NCBI GenBank assembly: GCA_040902655.1
Contig: JBBDWV010000032.1
Span: forward strand, 1 to 62,474
Direction of reading: 5' to 3'
Length of the DNA stretch: 62,474 bases
From: Mycobacteriales bacterium
GTDB lineage: Bacteria; Actinomycetota; Actinomycetes; Mycobacteriales; SCTD01
Shown: piece by piece, positions 31,633 to 39,547 of the stretch
Layout of the letters: every line of letters begins with the position of its first letter
Numbering within the stretch: position 1 is the stretch's first letter
Notes under the pieces: model-generated
What the model saw: only the letters and a program-made list of their open reading frames with translations
Told to the model about the DNA's origin: nothing
Database searches by the model: none
Program-made: the position numbers and the translations under genes

Positions 31633-32380
31633 TCAGACCTCTTCGTTGGCCAGCCGCCGCCCGAGCAGTCGGTGGATGGCGATCCCAGCAGCGGCTACGA
31701 CAAGAGCGGCCAGCAGCGGCGGCAGGACGAGGTCGGGCTCGCAGAACCTCCATCCCGTAGTCGACCATCTCCGACGGGTACGGCAGCAGCACCCGTGAGC
31801 CCGCCGCCGAAGCGATCGCGGTGAAAGCAGCGGGGACGATCCAGAGCAGGAGGAGGCTTCCGACGGCGGCGACAACGCGGCCACGTGTGCCGTGGCCGCC
31901 CCAGGCGATCGTGGCCCCCACGAGCACTGCGGGAACCCACCGAACCACGACGTTCAACGCCGAGGATCCGACCTCACCGGAAGCCGCCCCCAGCGCCATC
32001 AGGAGGTCCGCCAGCTACGAACCGGCCACGAGCGCTACGAGGCTCGATCCGATCACCGCTCCGGCCTTGGAAGGCGCAGTGATGAGCCGGAGCACCAGCA
32101 GTCCGGTCAGGACGGCGGCGGCGACGACGACCAGCAGGGCAGCGAGGTAGACGGTCGATGCGGTGCGCTCCGCCAGCCCGGAGGCGACGGTCGTCGCCGC
32201 CTGCACCGTGGCGACGAGGTGCACCGCCAACGCGCCCGCTCCGACCGCGAGCACCGCCCGGCGCGGCAGACGCGTCCTGATCGCTCGCACGAGGATGCCG
32301 GCGGCCCCGTAGCCGACTACGAGCAGGCTGAAAGTCTGGGACACCGCGTACTGGCTGAAAGGCAGCAACGCGATCGGCAT
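31633..32380 (-). pseudogene. disrupted multi-pass membrane protein gene
   Basis: The minus strand encodes about 248 residues with six or so hydrophobic segments, starting MPIALLPFSQYAVSQ and ending HRLLGRRLANEEV. An in-frame TAG at 32015-32017 interrupts it (VAGS stop LADLLMALG continues in the same frame). A +1 shift near 31748-31756 is needed to join DYG to RFCEPDLVLPPLL. Two separate lesions suggest true decay rather than one sequencing error. Family unknown. It lies between the two toxin-antitoxin pairs. The 281-base gap to its left (31352-31632) shows nothing recognisable. Confidence 0.75.
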
Positions 32381-32447
32381 GTCCTCAGGCTAGGCAGCGT
32401 CTGCACCGCCCACAGGGCCCCGAAGGCTCGACATCAGCCGGGTCAGT

Positions 32448-32463
32448 GGTCATACTTGTGACC
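32448..32463 (+). promoter_or_regulatory. antitoxin operator and leaderless promoter
   Basis: A perfect inverted repeat GGTCA-TACTTG-TGACC ends one base before the antitoxin ATG at 32464. A -10-like CATACT lies inside it. The mRNA would start at or near the ATG, and antitoxin binding would block polymerase. Confidence 0.5.
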
Positions 32464-32751
32464 ATGACGACGATGTCTCTGGCCGAGGCGAAGGCGCGCC
32501 TGTCCGACGTCGTGAGTCGCGTCAGCGGGCAGCATGAGCGCGTCACGGTGACCGTGTACGGGCGGCCTTCCGCCGTCTTGATCGCCCCCGAGGACCTCGA
32601 GTCGCTCGAGGAGACGCTGGCGATCCTGTCGGATCCGGACACGATGCGCCGGCTTGCCGCCTCCGACGACGAGCTGGCGGCGGGTGAGCAAGGATCTGAG
32701 GCCGATCTGGCGGCCGCCATGAGGCAACGGGGTCGCCGGCCCGTCGCGTGA
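32464..32751 (+). CDS. Phd/YefM-family antitoxin, second copy
   Basis: A 95-residue antitoxin starting MTTMSLAEAKARLSDVVSRV, with VTVTVYGRPSAVLIAPEDLE as the beta-hairpin and DNA-binding core. It shares the pattern EDLExLEETLxxLSD with the first antitoxin at 30792-31085. The GTG of the toxin overlaps its TGA. A palindrome immediately upstream supports autoregulation. Confidence 0.92.
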   Translation: MTTMSLAEAKARLSDVVSRVSGQHERVTVTVYGRPSAVLIAPEDLESLEETLAILSDPDTMRRLAASDDELAAGEQGSEADLAAAMRQRGRRPVA

Positions 32752-33035
32752 AGGCCGAGGGCGACCGCTACACGCTCCGGGTCAGCCCGACGGCCCGCCG
32801 TCAGCTCGCCGAGGTCCTGCCGGAGGCGGTCGCGATGGCTGCGCACGAGTTCATCGTGGGACCGCTGCTGAGCAACCCGCACCGGATGGGCAAGCGGCTC
32901 CGGCCCCCGTTGGAGGACCGGCACAGCGCCCGGCGCGGCACCTACCGCGTGATCTACCGGATCAACGACGAGCAGCAGAGCGTCACGGTCGTCGATGTCG
33001 CGCACCGCCTCGATGCGTACCGCAGGAGGTCGTAG
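32748..33035 (+). CDS. RelE-family toxin, second copy
   Basis: A 95-residue RelE-type toxin with RVSPTARRQLAEVLPE, DRHSARRGTYRVIYRIN and VVDVAHRLDAYR. The GTG start overlaps the antitoxin stop. Part of its 3' half is nearly identical to the relE fragment at 11347-11405, about 21.5 kb away. Confidence 0.92.
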   Translation: MKAEGDRYTLRVSPTARRQLAEVLPEAVAMAAHEFIVGPLLSNPHRMGKRLRPPLEDRHSARRGTYRVIYRINDEQQSVTVVDVAHRLDAYRRRS

Positions 33036-33191
33036 CGGACCGAGAAGGGCCACGTTGCATAGCGAGCGTCACCGGTGCTGTGATCAACGCCCTCTTCACG
33101 CACATTCCCGCCGTACCGGAAGTGAGCAATCCCGGCGCTGATCACGACCGGAGGCTGGGCCGGCGCGTGCGATAGCGCCGGCTACGAGCAG

Positions 33192-33515
33192 CTATGGCTG
33201 ACGTGTACGCGTGAGAAGCAGGTACACGCCACGCCACACCGCGACCGCCAGGAGCCCTGCGAGAACAGACGCCACGACGGTGTAGGTGGGTTCGTCGCCC
33301 CGCGTGATGATCCTTGGATCGACGATGCCGCCACCCGTCGCCCACCGACTGACCGCGGTGTACCCCGCGAAGAAGACCAGGGCATCCACGACGAACCTCA
33401 GGAGCCTCACGGACGGAATGTAGTCGCGGTTCCGCGCCGGTGCGGAACCGAGCAGAACAACGGTTCTGCTCGCCGGCGCCCACGAACTGTGAGCCGAGGC
33501 GAGGTAGGTGATCAA
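33192..33515 (-). CDS. small membrane protein
   Basis: A 107-residue protein with two membrane segments (about 38-55, VRLLRFVVDALVFFAGYTAV, and about 78-100, TVVASVLAGLLAVAVWRGV) joined by a short polar loop. The start is uncertain because no Shine-Dalgarno is seen. No family recognised. Confidence 0.5.
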   Translation of the reverse strand: MITYLASAHSSWAPASRTVVLLGSAPARNRDYIPSVRLLRFVVDALVFFAGYTAVSRWATGGGIVDPRIITRGDEPTYTVVASVLAGLLAVAVWRGVYLLLTRTRQP

Positions 33516-33846
33516 CCGAGGCGCTTGTTGGACGTCGAGCGTGACCTGAAGCTGCGACTCGCGGACGGCGCCCTATCGATCAGCGCGCCTGAACGGGCTC
33601 CGACGTGACCTTCGAGCGCTACGGGCGGCGCAGGCGTTGGCGATACCTGTCCGGACGCGGGATGGCCTCGGGGCAGCGACCGACCCAGACGAAGTCACCC
33701 GCATCCGGTTCTGCACCCTGCGCCAGGCTCCCCGCGAGCGATCACCGACGGAGGCCGTCAGTCGCAGGTCAGAGGCCTTCTTCCTTCTTCCGAGCCCGCT
33801 GCGTATCCCAGGTAGAGGAAGCCGTACGTTTCGTCTGTTGCGCGCA
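33516..33846. other. gene-free stretch with left attachment-like repeat
   Basis: No convincing gene is seen here. Frames are open but lack family resemblance or ribosome-binding sites. Its notable content is the 22-base copy of the phosphatase gene 3' end at 33807-33828. Confidence 0.5.
33807..33828. repeat. left copy of 22-bp direct repeat (attL-like)
   Basis: Twenty-two bases, starting CCCAGGTAGAGG, are identical to 40203-40224 in the same orientation, and the following seven bases differ at two positions. On the minus strand both copies encode YGFLYLG, the C-terminus of the gene at 40199-41641. This is what site-specific integration into a gene 3' end leaves behind. Confidence 0.7.
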
Positions 33847-34300
33847 TCACCGCAGGTCATGGGCTCGCGGGGGCGGCTCAGCGCTGGCCCGCGCGCAGCC
33901 GCTGACCGCCTGCAGCAGCCACACCGGCGCCCCGGCGCCGCTGTTCAGCGCCGCGACGGCCTGGTTCAGGTTCACCCCGTACCGGCCCAACGCCGTCCGG
34001 CCCTGCAGCAGCTCAGCCAGCAGCGCCCGGTCGGTCGAGGTCGCCGGCGCGACCCCCGCCCCCGGACAAGGTCAGGCCGGCGGCCGCGACGTACCCGGAC
34101 GGGGTCAGCCCGGCGAGCTGTGCCGCCGCCCGCACCGAGGCGACCTCCACGTCGTCGTACAGAACCTTGAGCGCGTTGCGGCGGCCCGGGAAACGGTGCG
34201 CCCGGTCCCGCACGAAGCCGGCCCGCTCAGCCCCCGCCGGCTCACTCTCGACCAGCTGCTCCGCTGGCACCTGCCCTGCCGCCTCGTGCAGCCCGTCCAT
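33847..34300 (-). pseudogene. frameshifted MobC-like plasmid mobilisation protein
   Basis: The minus strand encodes a MobC-like protein in two frames. The N-terminal part ends VRAAAQLAGLTPSGYVAAAG, the ribbon-helix-helix-like region. The C-terminal part, RALLAELLQGRTALGRYGVN followed by LNQAVAALN, is the MobC signature. The frames join at a G-run (GGGGGCGGGGG, about 34048-34066) by loss of one G. It could be true decay or a homopolymer sequencing error. No relaxase gene is present. It lies just inside the left repeat. Confidence 0.65.
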
Positions 34301-34342
34301 GACACAGCTCCCTGACCCGCGGAACGCGTCTCGTCCCCTCAC

Positions 34343-34713
34343 CCTTGGTAAGTGCGGTCGAAGGGGTGCTGTGACAAGCGATCTTCGACTTTGTTGCGCA
34401 CTGTTCCTTGCCGGCCCGCGCCCGGGCCGGCGAGACCCTTGCCCGCGACCACCGGCGCGGGGCCTGGGCAGGGGAGCTGACCGGACGCGTGCGTTTGGTC
34501 AGGTCACCTGACCATTAACTGCTCGGCTCCTCCTGGGCTGCGCCGGCAAGACCAGCGACGGCTCGCCGCGGCACCGAGCGAAGCCGATGCTTGTGGTCCG
34601 GCCCCCTGCCCAGCACCACAGCGCTACGACGCGGAGGCGGAGCTCCTCTGCTCGCACCCTGGCGGGTGGGATCACCCGTGCCCTGCCGCCGTGAGAGCAG
34701 CGGTGAAGCCGAG
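34343..34713. other. gene-free stretch with two strong inverted repeats
   Basis: No gene is seen in these 371 bases. A perfect hairpin GCCGGCCCG-N4-CGGGCCGGC lies at 34410-34431, without a T-run. A perfect palindrome GGTCAGGTCACCTGACC lies at 34497-34513 and looks like a repressor operator. Confidence 0.5.
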
Positions 34714-35085
34714 CTAGCCGAGGAACTCCTCGAAGAAGGACTTCTTGCGCTTCGGGTGCTTCCCGTACTGCTGCTCGTAGGGCCGGCCGTGCGACGACGA
34801 CTGCTGGTGCCCGCTCTTCGCGGCGCGTGCCTGTTGCAGCACCTCGCCAACCATCGCGCCGAGTCCGCCCTGCTGCGCCGCCGCCGAGGCGGGTGCGCCT
34901 GCCGCAGGCGCAGGCGCAGCCGGCGCGGCGGCGGAGGCGTTCCAGGCGTTCTCGGCGTCCACGAGCTTCTCAAGCTCGCCGCGGTCGAGGAAGATCCCGC
35001 GGCACTCTGTGCACTGGTCAACATGGACGCCGTTGCGCTCATAGGTGCGCATCGAGCCGTGGCACTTGGGACAGGTGAGTTCCAT
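34714..35085 (-). CDS. zf-TFIIB-type zinc-ribbon protein
   Basis: A 123-residue protein. A zinc ribbon at the N-terminus (CPKCHGSM, then QCTECRGIFLDRGELEKL) is the zf-TFIIB family. An Ala/Pro linker and a helical segment with a basic, His-rich tail (QQYGKHPKRKKSFFEEFLG) follow. ATG at 35085 is chosen so that the ribbon starts the protein; no clear Shine-Dalgarno is visible. Role unknown; members are small DNA- or protein-binding factors. Confidence 0.82.
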   Translation of the reverse strand: MELTCPKCHGSMRTYERNGVHVDQCTECRGIFLDRGELEKLVDAENAWNASAAAPAAPAPAAGAPASAAAQQGGLGAMVGEVLQQARAAKSGHQQSSSHGRPYEQQYGKHPKRKKSFFEEFLG

Positions 35086-35241
35086 GTTCGCACAACGGGC
35101 ACACAGCCCTGCCCGTTCCTTGGTCGTGACCGCCACCGCCCTCCAACTGGCAGGTCTCGCCAAGCCCGCCGTCCAATCAGCAGGCGCTTTTCGGCCCGGC
35201 CGCCTCTGCTACCGGTGGAAGTGCGCGTGGTCGTAGGCAGT

Positions 35242-36606
35242 TCATCCCCGCAGGGTCAGGGTGACTGCCAGGCCCTGGGTAGGTTTGTTGGCGGCGGTCA
35301 CCGTGCCGGAGTGCGCGGCGGCGACTGCGGCGACGATTGCGAGTCCTAGTCCTGCTCCGCCGGGTTCGTGCCGGGCGCTGTCGAGCCGGCTGAAGCGGTC
35401 AAAGAGCCCGGGCAGTTGGTCCTCGGGGACGCCGGGACCGGTGTCCTGCACGACGATGTCGGCGCCGTCGGTCGTGGGCCGAACCTCGATGCCGACGGTT
35501 CCTCCCTCCGGGGTGTGCCGCAGGGCGTTGTCGACCAGGTTGCCCACTGCTCGTTCTAGGCCGGCGAAGCTGCCGCGCACGACGGCGACCCCCGTGAACG
35601 TGAGGTGCACGCCGCGGCGGGTGGCGAGCGTGCTGAAGCGCGAGGTGACGGCCTCGACCAGCTCGTCAAGGTCGATCGGTCGGTGATCGGCCAGGTGACC
35701 CGCGTCGGCTCGGGCCAGAAGCAGGAGGTCGTCAACGAGCTCGCCGAGCCGGGCTGCCTCCGCCAGCGCCGTGTCGAGCGAAGCGCGTGCCGTGGGGTTC
35801 TTGATCCGGTCGCGGGCCAGTTCAACCTCGGCGCGCAGGATCGCCAGCGGGGTGCGCAGCTCGTGGCTGGCGTCAGCGGCGAAGCTGCGTTCACGATTCA
35901 GCGCTGATTCGAGCCGGCCGAGCATCCCGTTCAGGGTGCGGGTGAGCCGGCCGATCTCGTCCAACCGGGCTGGCGGTGACAGCCGTCGTGTCAGGTCCGA
36001 GCCGCCGATCGCCTCTGCCTCAGCCGTCATGCGACGCAGCGGCATGAGGCTGCGACGGGCGAGGACGTACCCGAGCGCGCCGGCAAGGACGGTGCCGAGC
36101 ACGCTCAGCGGTCCGTACACCGCCAGCAGCGCCTGCTGGGCGTCGTCGACCTCGTCGAGCTCCGCGGCCAGGATCGCGACCGTCCCGGGGTCGCCGTACG
36201 GGACGCCCAGCACGCGAAGCTGATCGTCCTCGTCCTCGGCGATCGTGGTCAGCACAGTCGTGCCGCTGCGAATCTGCGTCAGCGATGCGGGGTCCAGCAG
36301 GGGCGGGTCGTCGTCGAGCTCATCGCTGGCCTCGGTCACCTGTCCGCGCTCGTCGACGATCTGGATGAGGCGGTCGCTGATCTCCACTCCGGCGAGCTCG
36401 TCGTCCTCGCCGGGTCCCTTGAGCGCGGCGTCGTTCAGGCGTGGCGGCAAGGCGCCTGCGGCGTCGACGAGCTGCTGGTCGAGCCCGGAGCGCAGTCCGG
36501 CGCCGAGCTGCTGGTAGACGACCAGGCCGAGCAGTGCGAGCAGCGCTGCGAGGGAGGCGGCGAACAGCAAGGCCAGCCGTACGCTGATCGGCAGGCGAAA
36601 GACCAT
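35242..36606 (-). CDS. OmpR-system sensor histidine kinase
   Basis: A 454-residue membrane kinase with two membrane helices (about 10-32 and 165-187) flanking an acidic extracytoplasmic sensor rich in Asp/Glu (EDEDDQ, ELDDDP), which may sense cations. A HAMP domain follows, then HisKA with FAADASHELRTPLA (phospho-His), and HATPase_c with NLVDNALRHTPEGG and DTGPGVP. ATG overlaps the last base of the response-regulator stop. Cognate partner of the OmpR-type regulator. Confidence 0.94.
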   Translation of the reverse strand: MVFRLPISVRLALLFAASLAALLALLGLVVYQQLGAGLRSGLDQQLVDAAGALPPRLNDAALKGPGEDDELAGVEISDRLIQIVDERGQVTEASDELDDDPPLLDPASLTQIRSGTTVLTTIAEDEDDQLRVLGVPYGDPGTVAILAAELDEVDDAQQALLAVYGPLSVLGTVLAGALGYVLARRSLMPLRRMTAEAEAIGGSDLTRRLSPPARLDEIGRLTRTLNGMLGRLESALNRERSFAADASHELRTPLAILRAEVELARDRIKNPTARASLDTALAEAARLGELVDDLLLLARADAGHLADHRPIDLDELVEAVTSRFSTLATRRGVHLTFTGVAVVRGSFAGLERAVGNLVDNALRHTPEGGTVGIEVRPTTDGADIVVQDTGPGVPEDQLPGLFDRFSRLDSARHEPGGAGLGLAIVAAVAAAHSGTVTAANKPTQGLAVTLTLRG

Positions 36607-37289
36607 CAGCGCTCCGCCGCGGGGCAGACGAGGCGGTACCCGGCTCCGCGGACCGTCTGCACCAGGTCGAGGTCGTACCGGCGGTCGATCTTGTCCCGGA
36701 CGTACTTGATGTACACGTCGACGATGTTGGAGAGGCCGTCGTAGTCGTGGCCCCAGACGCCTTCGATGATCCGGGCCCGGGACAGGACGTGGTTGGGGTT
36801 GCGAAGCAGGAACTCCAGCAGGGTGAACTCACGGCTCGACAGCTCGACGATCTCGGCACTGACCATGACGACCCGTGTGGCTGAATCCAGCGACAGCGGC
36901 CCGCACTGCAGCACTGCCGGGCGGGGCGGGGTGCCGCGCCGTTGCAGCGCGCGGAGGCGGCCGAGCAGTTCGGTGAACGCGAACGGCTTGACCAGGTAGT
37001 CATCGGCGCCGTGGTCCAGCCCGGCGACCCGGTCGGCGACTGCGTCACGTGCGGTGAGCATGATCACCGGTGTCCACACGGCTCGTTGCCGCAGGGTGCG
37101 GCAGACCTCGAAGCCGTCCATGCCGGGCAGCATCACGTCCAGCACGATCGCGTCGTACGAGCTTGCGGTGGCGAAGCCGAGCCCGTCATGGCCGTCGGCG
37201 GCCACATCGACCACGTGACCTGCCTCCGTCAGTCCCCGACGGAGCACGTCGAGCATCCTGACGTTGTCCTCCACGACCAGCACTCGCAT
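36606..37289 (-). CDS. OmpR-family response regulator
   Basis: A 227-residue regulator. The receiver domain has VVEDN, phospho-Asp in IVLDVMLPGMDG and Lys in YLVKPFAF. The winged-helix output domain has ELSSREFTLLEFLLRNPN and VRGAGYRLV. It is divergent from the PepSY gene. Two pairs of 11-base-spaced direct repeats in the gap (37311-37364) are likely its binding sites for both promoters. Confidence 0.94.
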   Translation of the reverse strand: MRVLVVEDNVRMLDVLRRGLTEAGHVVDVAADGHDGLGFATASSYDAIVLDVMLPGMDGFEVCRTLRQRAVWTPVIMLTARDAVADRVAGLDHGADDYLVKPFAFTELLGRLRALQRRGTPPRPAVLQCGPLSLDSATRVVMVSAEIVELSSREFTLLEFLLRNPNHVLSRARIIEGVWGHDYDGLSNIVDVYIKYVRDKIDRRYDLDLVQTVRGAGYRLVCPAAER

Positions 37290-37310
37290 GCCGTCGAGGT
37301 TGGCACGGGC

Positions 37311-37364
37311 CGATGAGACAGCGATGAGAGCAACTCACAACCTCAGCTCATCGTCCTCTCATCG
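37311..37364. promoter_or_regulatory. paired 11-bp-spaced response-regulator boxes
   Basis: CGATGAGA occurs at 37311 and 37322, and CTCATCG (its complement) at 37347 and 37358. Each pair has the 11-base period typical of OmpR-family dimers. One pair faces the regulator gene and the other faces the PepSY gene, so the whole site is symmetric. Confidence 0.6.
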
Positions 37365-37426
37365 GCCGCGCAGATTCTGGCGTTCAGGACCGGCAGAGCG
37401 CCGGCGAGCTGAACGAGGAGCACCTC

Positions 37427-38140
37427 ATGCGTGTAGGACGACGAACTGTTGCCGTGGCTGGCGCCACACTGCTCGGCGTGGCCGCCTTGGGCGGTGTCGC
37501 TGTCGCCACGGGCACTGTCCCGATCGGTGACGACCTGGACCGCCCGGGCAGCATCACCGTCGATGAGCGGGCCCTCCCGGACAACGACGCCGCCGAGCGC
37601 GACGCGCTGTCGGCGCTCGCCGACGTCAGTAAGGCCGAGGCGACTGCCGCAGCCGTCAAGGCCGTCGGTGGCGGTGAGGCCGTGCGGGCCGAGCTGGAGG
37701 ACGAGGACGGCTACGTCTGGGAGGTGGTCGTCCGCGCCGGTGACGGCACCGGCCGTGAGGTGACGGTCGATGCCGGCGACGCGAGCATCCTGCGGTCCGA
37801 GCGCGCCGACGATGACGGCGACGATCGCGACGACCGGTCCTCGCTGCGGGCGCCGGGCACTGTCGTCGTGGACGAGCGGAAGCTGCCCGAGAACGACGCA
37901 GCCGAGCTCGACGCGCTGACCGCCCCGGCCAAGATCGACCAGGTCGCAGCAGGTGCCGCCGCTGTCCAGTCCGTCGGCGGTGGCGAGGCAGTCCGGGTCG
38001 AGCTGGAGGAGGAAGGCGGCTTCGTCGTCTGGGATGTCCTGGTCCGAGGCGGGGACGGCAGCTGGCGCGAGGTGACAGTTGACGCCGGGGACGCCCGCAT
38101 CCTGGGCACCGACCTCGACGGCGACGACGAGGACGACTAG
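37427..38140 (+). CDS. exported protein with two PepSY domains
   Basis: A 237-residue exported protein with a signal peptide (about 7-28). Two homologous repeats follow, each with VDERxLPxNDAAExDAL, a PepSY-like core (AVGGGEAVRAELE, SVGGGEAVRVELEEE) and REVTVDAGDA. The end is very acidic (DGDDEDD), which could bind cations. PepSY proteins are extracytoplasmic inhibitors or sensors often linked to two-component systems. It is divergent from the OmpR pair and probably its main target. Confidence 0.85.
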   Translation: MRVGRRTVAVAGATLLGVAALGGVAVATGTVPIGDDLDRPGSITVDERALPDNDAAERDALSALADVSKAEATAAAVKAVGGGEAVRAELEDEDGYVWEVVVRAGDGTGREVTVDAGDASILRSERADDDGDDRDDRSSLRAPGTVVVDERKLPENDAAELDALTAPAKIDQVAAGAAAVQSVGGGEAVRVELEEEGGFVVWDVLVRGGDGSWREVTVDAGDARILGTDLDGDDEDD

Positions 38141-38284
38141 TCACCGTGTCCGCCTCCGTACCCAGGGTCCATCCCCAGGCGAAGTGCCCAGCCGATCTCA
38201 GCAGGCTCGGCCGACCGGTGCCACTGCTGCTTGCCGCCGTTCCATGAAGGCTGCCCAATGGCTCTTTACTTGGTTTACTCCGTC

Positions 38285-38321
38285 TTACTCCCCTGGACTA
38301 AATTGGGGTAAGGCGTATAAG
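38285..38321 (+). promoter_or_regulatory. promoter of the ATPase gene, leaderless
   Basis: CTGGAC at 38293-38298 and TATAAG at 38316-38321, 17 bases apart, form a good -35/-10 pair. Transcription would begin at about 38328-38330, at the GTG itself. An imperfect inverted repeat, TTACTCCCC with GGGGTAA, brackets the -35 and may be an operator. Confidence 0.55.
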
Positions 38322-38329
38322 GTCCCCCC

Positions 38330-39547
38330 GTGCGCGCGCTGACGAACCCGTACACGCCCAACGCAGGGGCGGAACCTCAGGCAGTTGTCGGCCGTGACGA
38401 CCAGCTCGCATGGTTCGACCTGCTGCTCGCGAGGATCGAGCGCGGCCGCACCGAGCAGTCGATGCTCATCACCGGCCTGCGGGGCGTAGGCAAGACCGTG
38501 TTGCTCGGCCAGTTCCGGACGAAGGCCTTGGAACATGACTGGGTGGTCGTCGAACTGGAGGTGAGCAAGCACGACGAGACGGAGTTCCGCCGGGCAGTTT
38601 CCGCACGCTTGCGCACAGCCCTGCTCGAGCTGTCCCCGAGGGCGCGCTGGACCGACCGTTTCCGGCATGCGGCGGCGGTCCTCAAGTCCTTCACGATCAC
38701 GGTGGACGCATCCGGCACTGTTTCGGCAGGCCTCGACGTCGAGGCGGCCGAGGGCTTCGCCGACCACGCCGACCTCTCGATGGACCTGACCGACGTCTTC
38801 GTCGCCCTCGGGGAAGCGGCGCGCGAGCAGGAGCGCGGGATCGTCCTGCTCTTCGACGAGATCCAGTTCCTCAACCGGGCTCAGCTGGAGGCGCTCATAC
38901 AGGCTCTTCACAAGATGGTGCAGCGGAAGTTGCCGATCACACTCGTCGGAGCAGGGCTGCCGCAGATCGCCGAGCTGGCGGGGGACGCCAAGTCGTACGC
39001 GGAGCGATTGTTCAAGTTCCCCGAGATCGGCGTCTTGTCGCCGGGCGACGCAGAGCAAGCCCTTGTGCTCCCCGCCGCCGAGGAGGACGTCACCTACACC
39101 CAGCAGGCCCTGTCCACCGCCGTCGCCATCACGGGCGGGTACCCGTACTTCGTCCAGGAACTCGGCTACGCCGTCTGGACCGTTGCAGCCGGTCCGGAGA
39201 TCAGCGCGGCCGACGTCCGTGCCGCCGAACCGGCGTACGAGGCCAAGCTCGACGCCTCCTTCTTCCGAGTGCGGCTGGATCGAGCCACGGACCTGCAGCG
39301 CGCCTACCTCAGAGCCATGGCGCAATTGGGGCCGACGGCGCAGAAGGCGTCGGACGTCGCTGAGGTCATGGGACGGACGTCGACGAACTTAGGACCTACG
39401 CGAGCGGAGTTGATCAACATGGGGCTGCTCTATACGCCCCAACACGCCTACGCGGCCTTCACTGTTCCGCACTTCGACCGCTTCCTCCTGCGCGCCGTAC
39501 CCGTTCTCGACGTACCGCCACACAAGCCCCGTCGCCCGCGAACCTGA
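38330..39547 (+). CDS. AAA/Orc-type P-loop ATPase (archaeal ATPase-like)
   Basis: A 405-residue ATPase. Walker A is ITGLRGVGKTVLL (about 45-58), Walker B LLFDEIQFL (about 165), then sensor-like ITLVGAGLPQIAEL. A C-terminal helical, winged-helix-like part (about 300-400) follows. The family is common on genomic islands and is often an orphan ATPase of unknown role. GTG at 38330 has no Shine-Dalgarno but sits where a leaderless transcript would begin. Possible roles include replication or recombination helper of the element. Confidence 0.85.
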   Translation: MRALTNPYTPNAGAEPQAVVGRDDQLAWFDLLLARIERGRTEQSMLITGLRGVGKTVLLGQFRTKALEHDWVVVELEVSKHDETEFRRAVSARLRTALLELSPRARWTDRFRHAAAVLKSFTITVDASGTVSAGLDVEAAEGFADHADLSMDLTDVFVALGEAAREQERGIVLLFDEIQFLNRAQLEALIQALHKMVQRKLPITLVGAGLPQIAELAGDAKSYAERLFKFPEIGVLSPGDAEQALVLPAAEEDVTYTQQALSTAVAITGGYPYFVQELGYAVWTVAAGPEISAADVRAAEPAYEAKLDASFFRVRLDRATDLQRAYLRAMAQLGPTAQKASDVAEVMGRTSTNLGPTRAELINMGLLYTPQHAYAAFTVPHFDRFLLRAVPVLDVPPHKPRRPRT

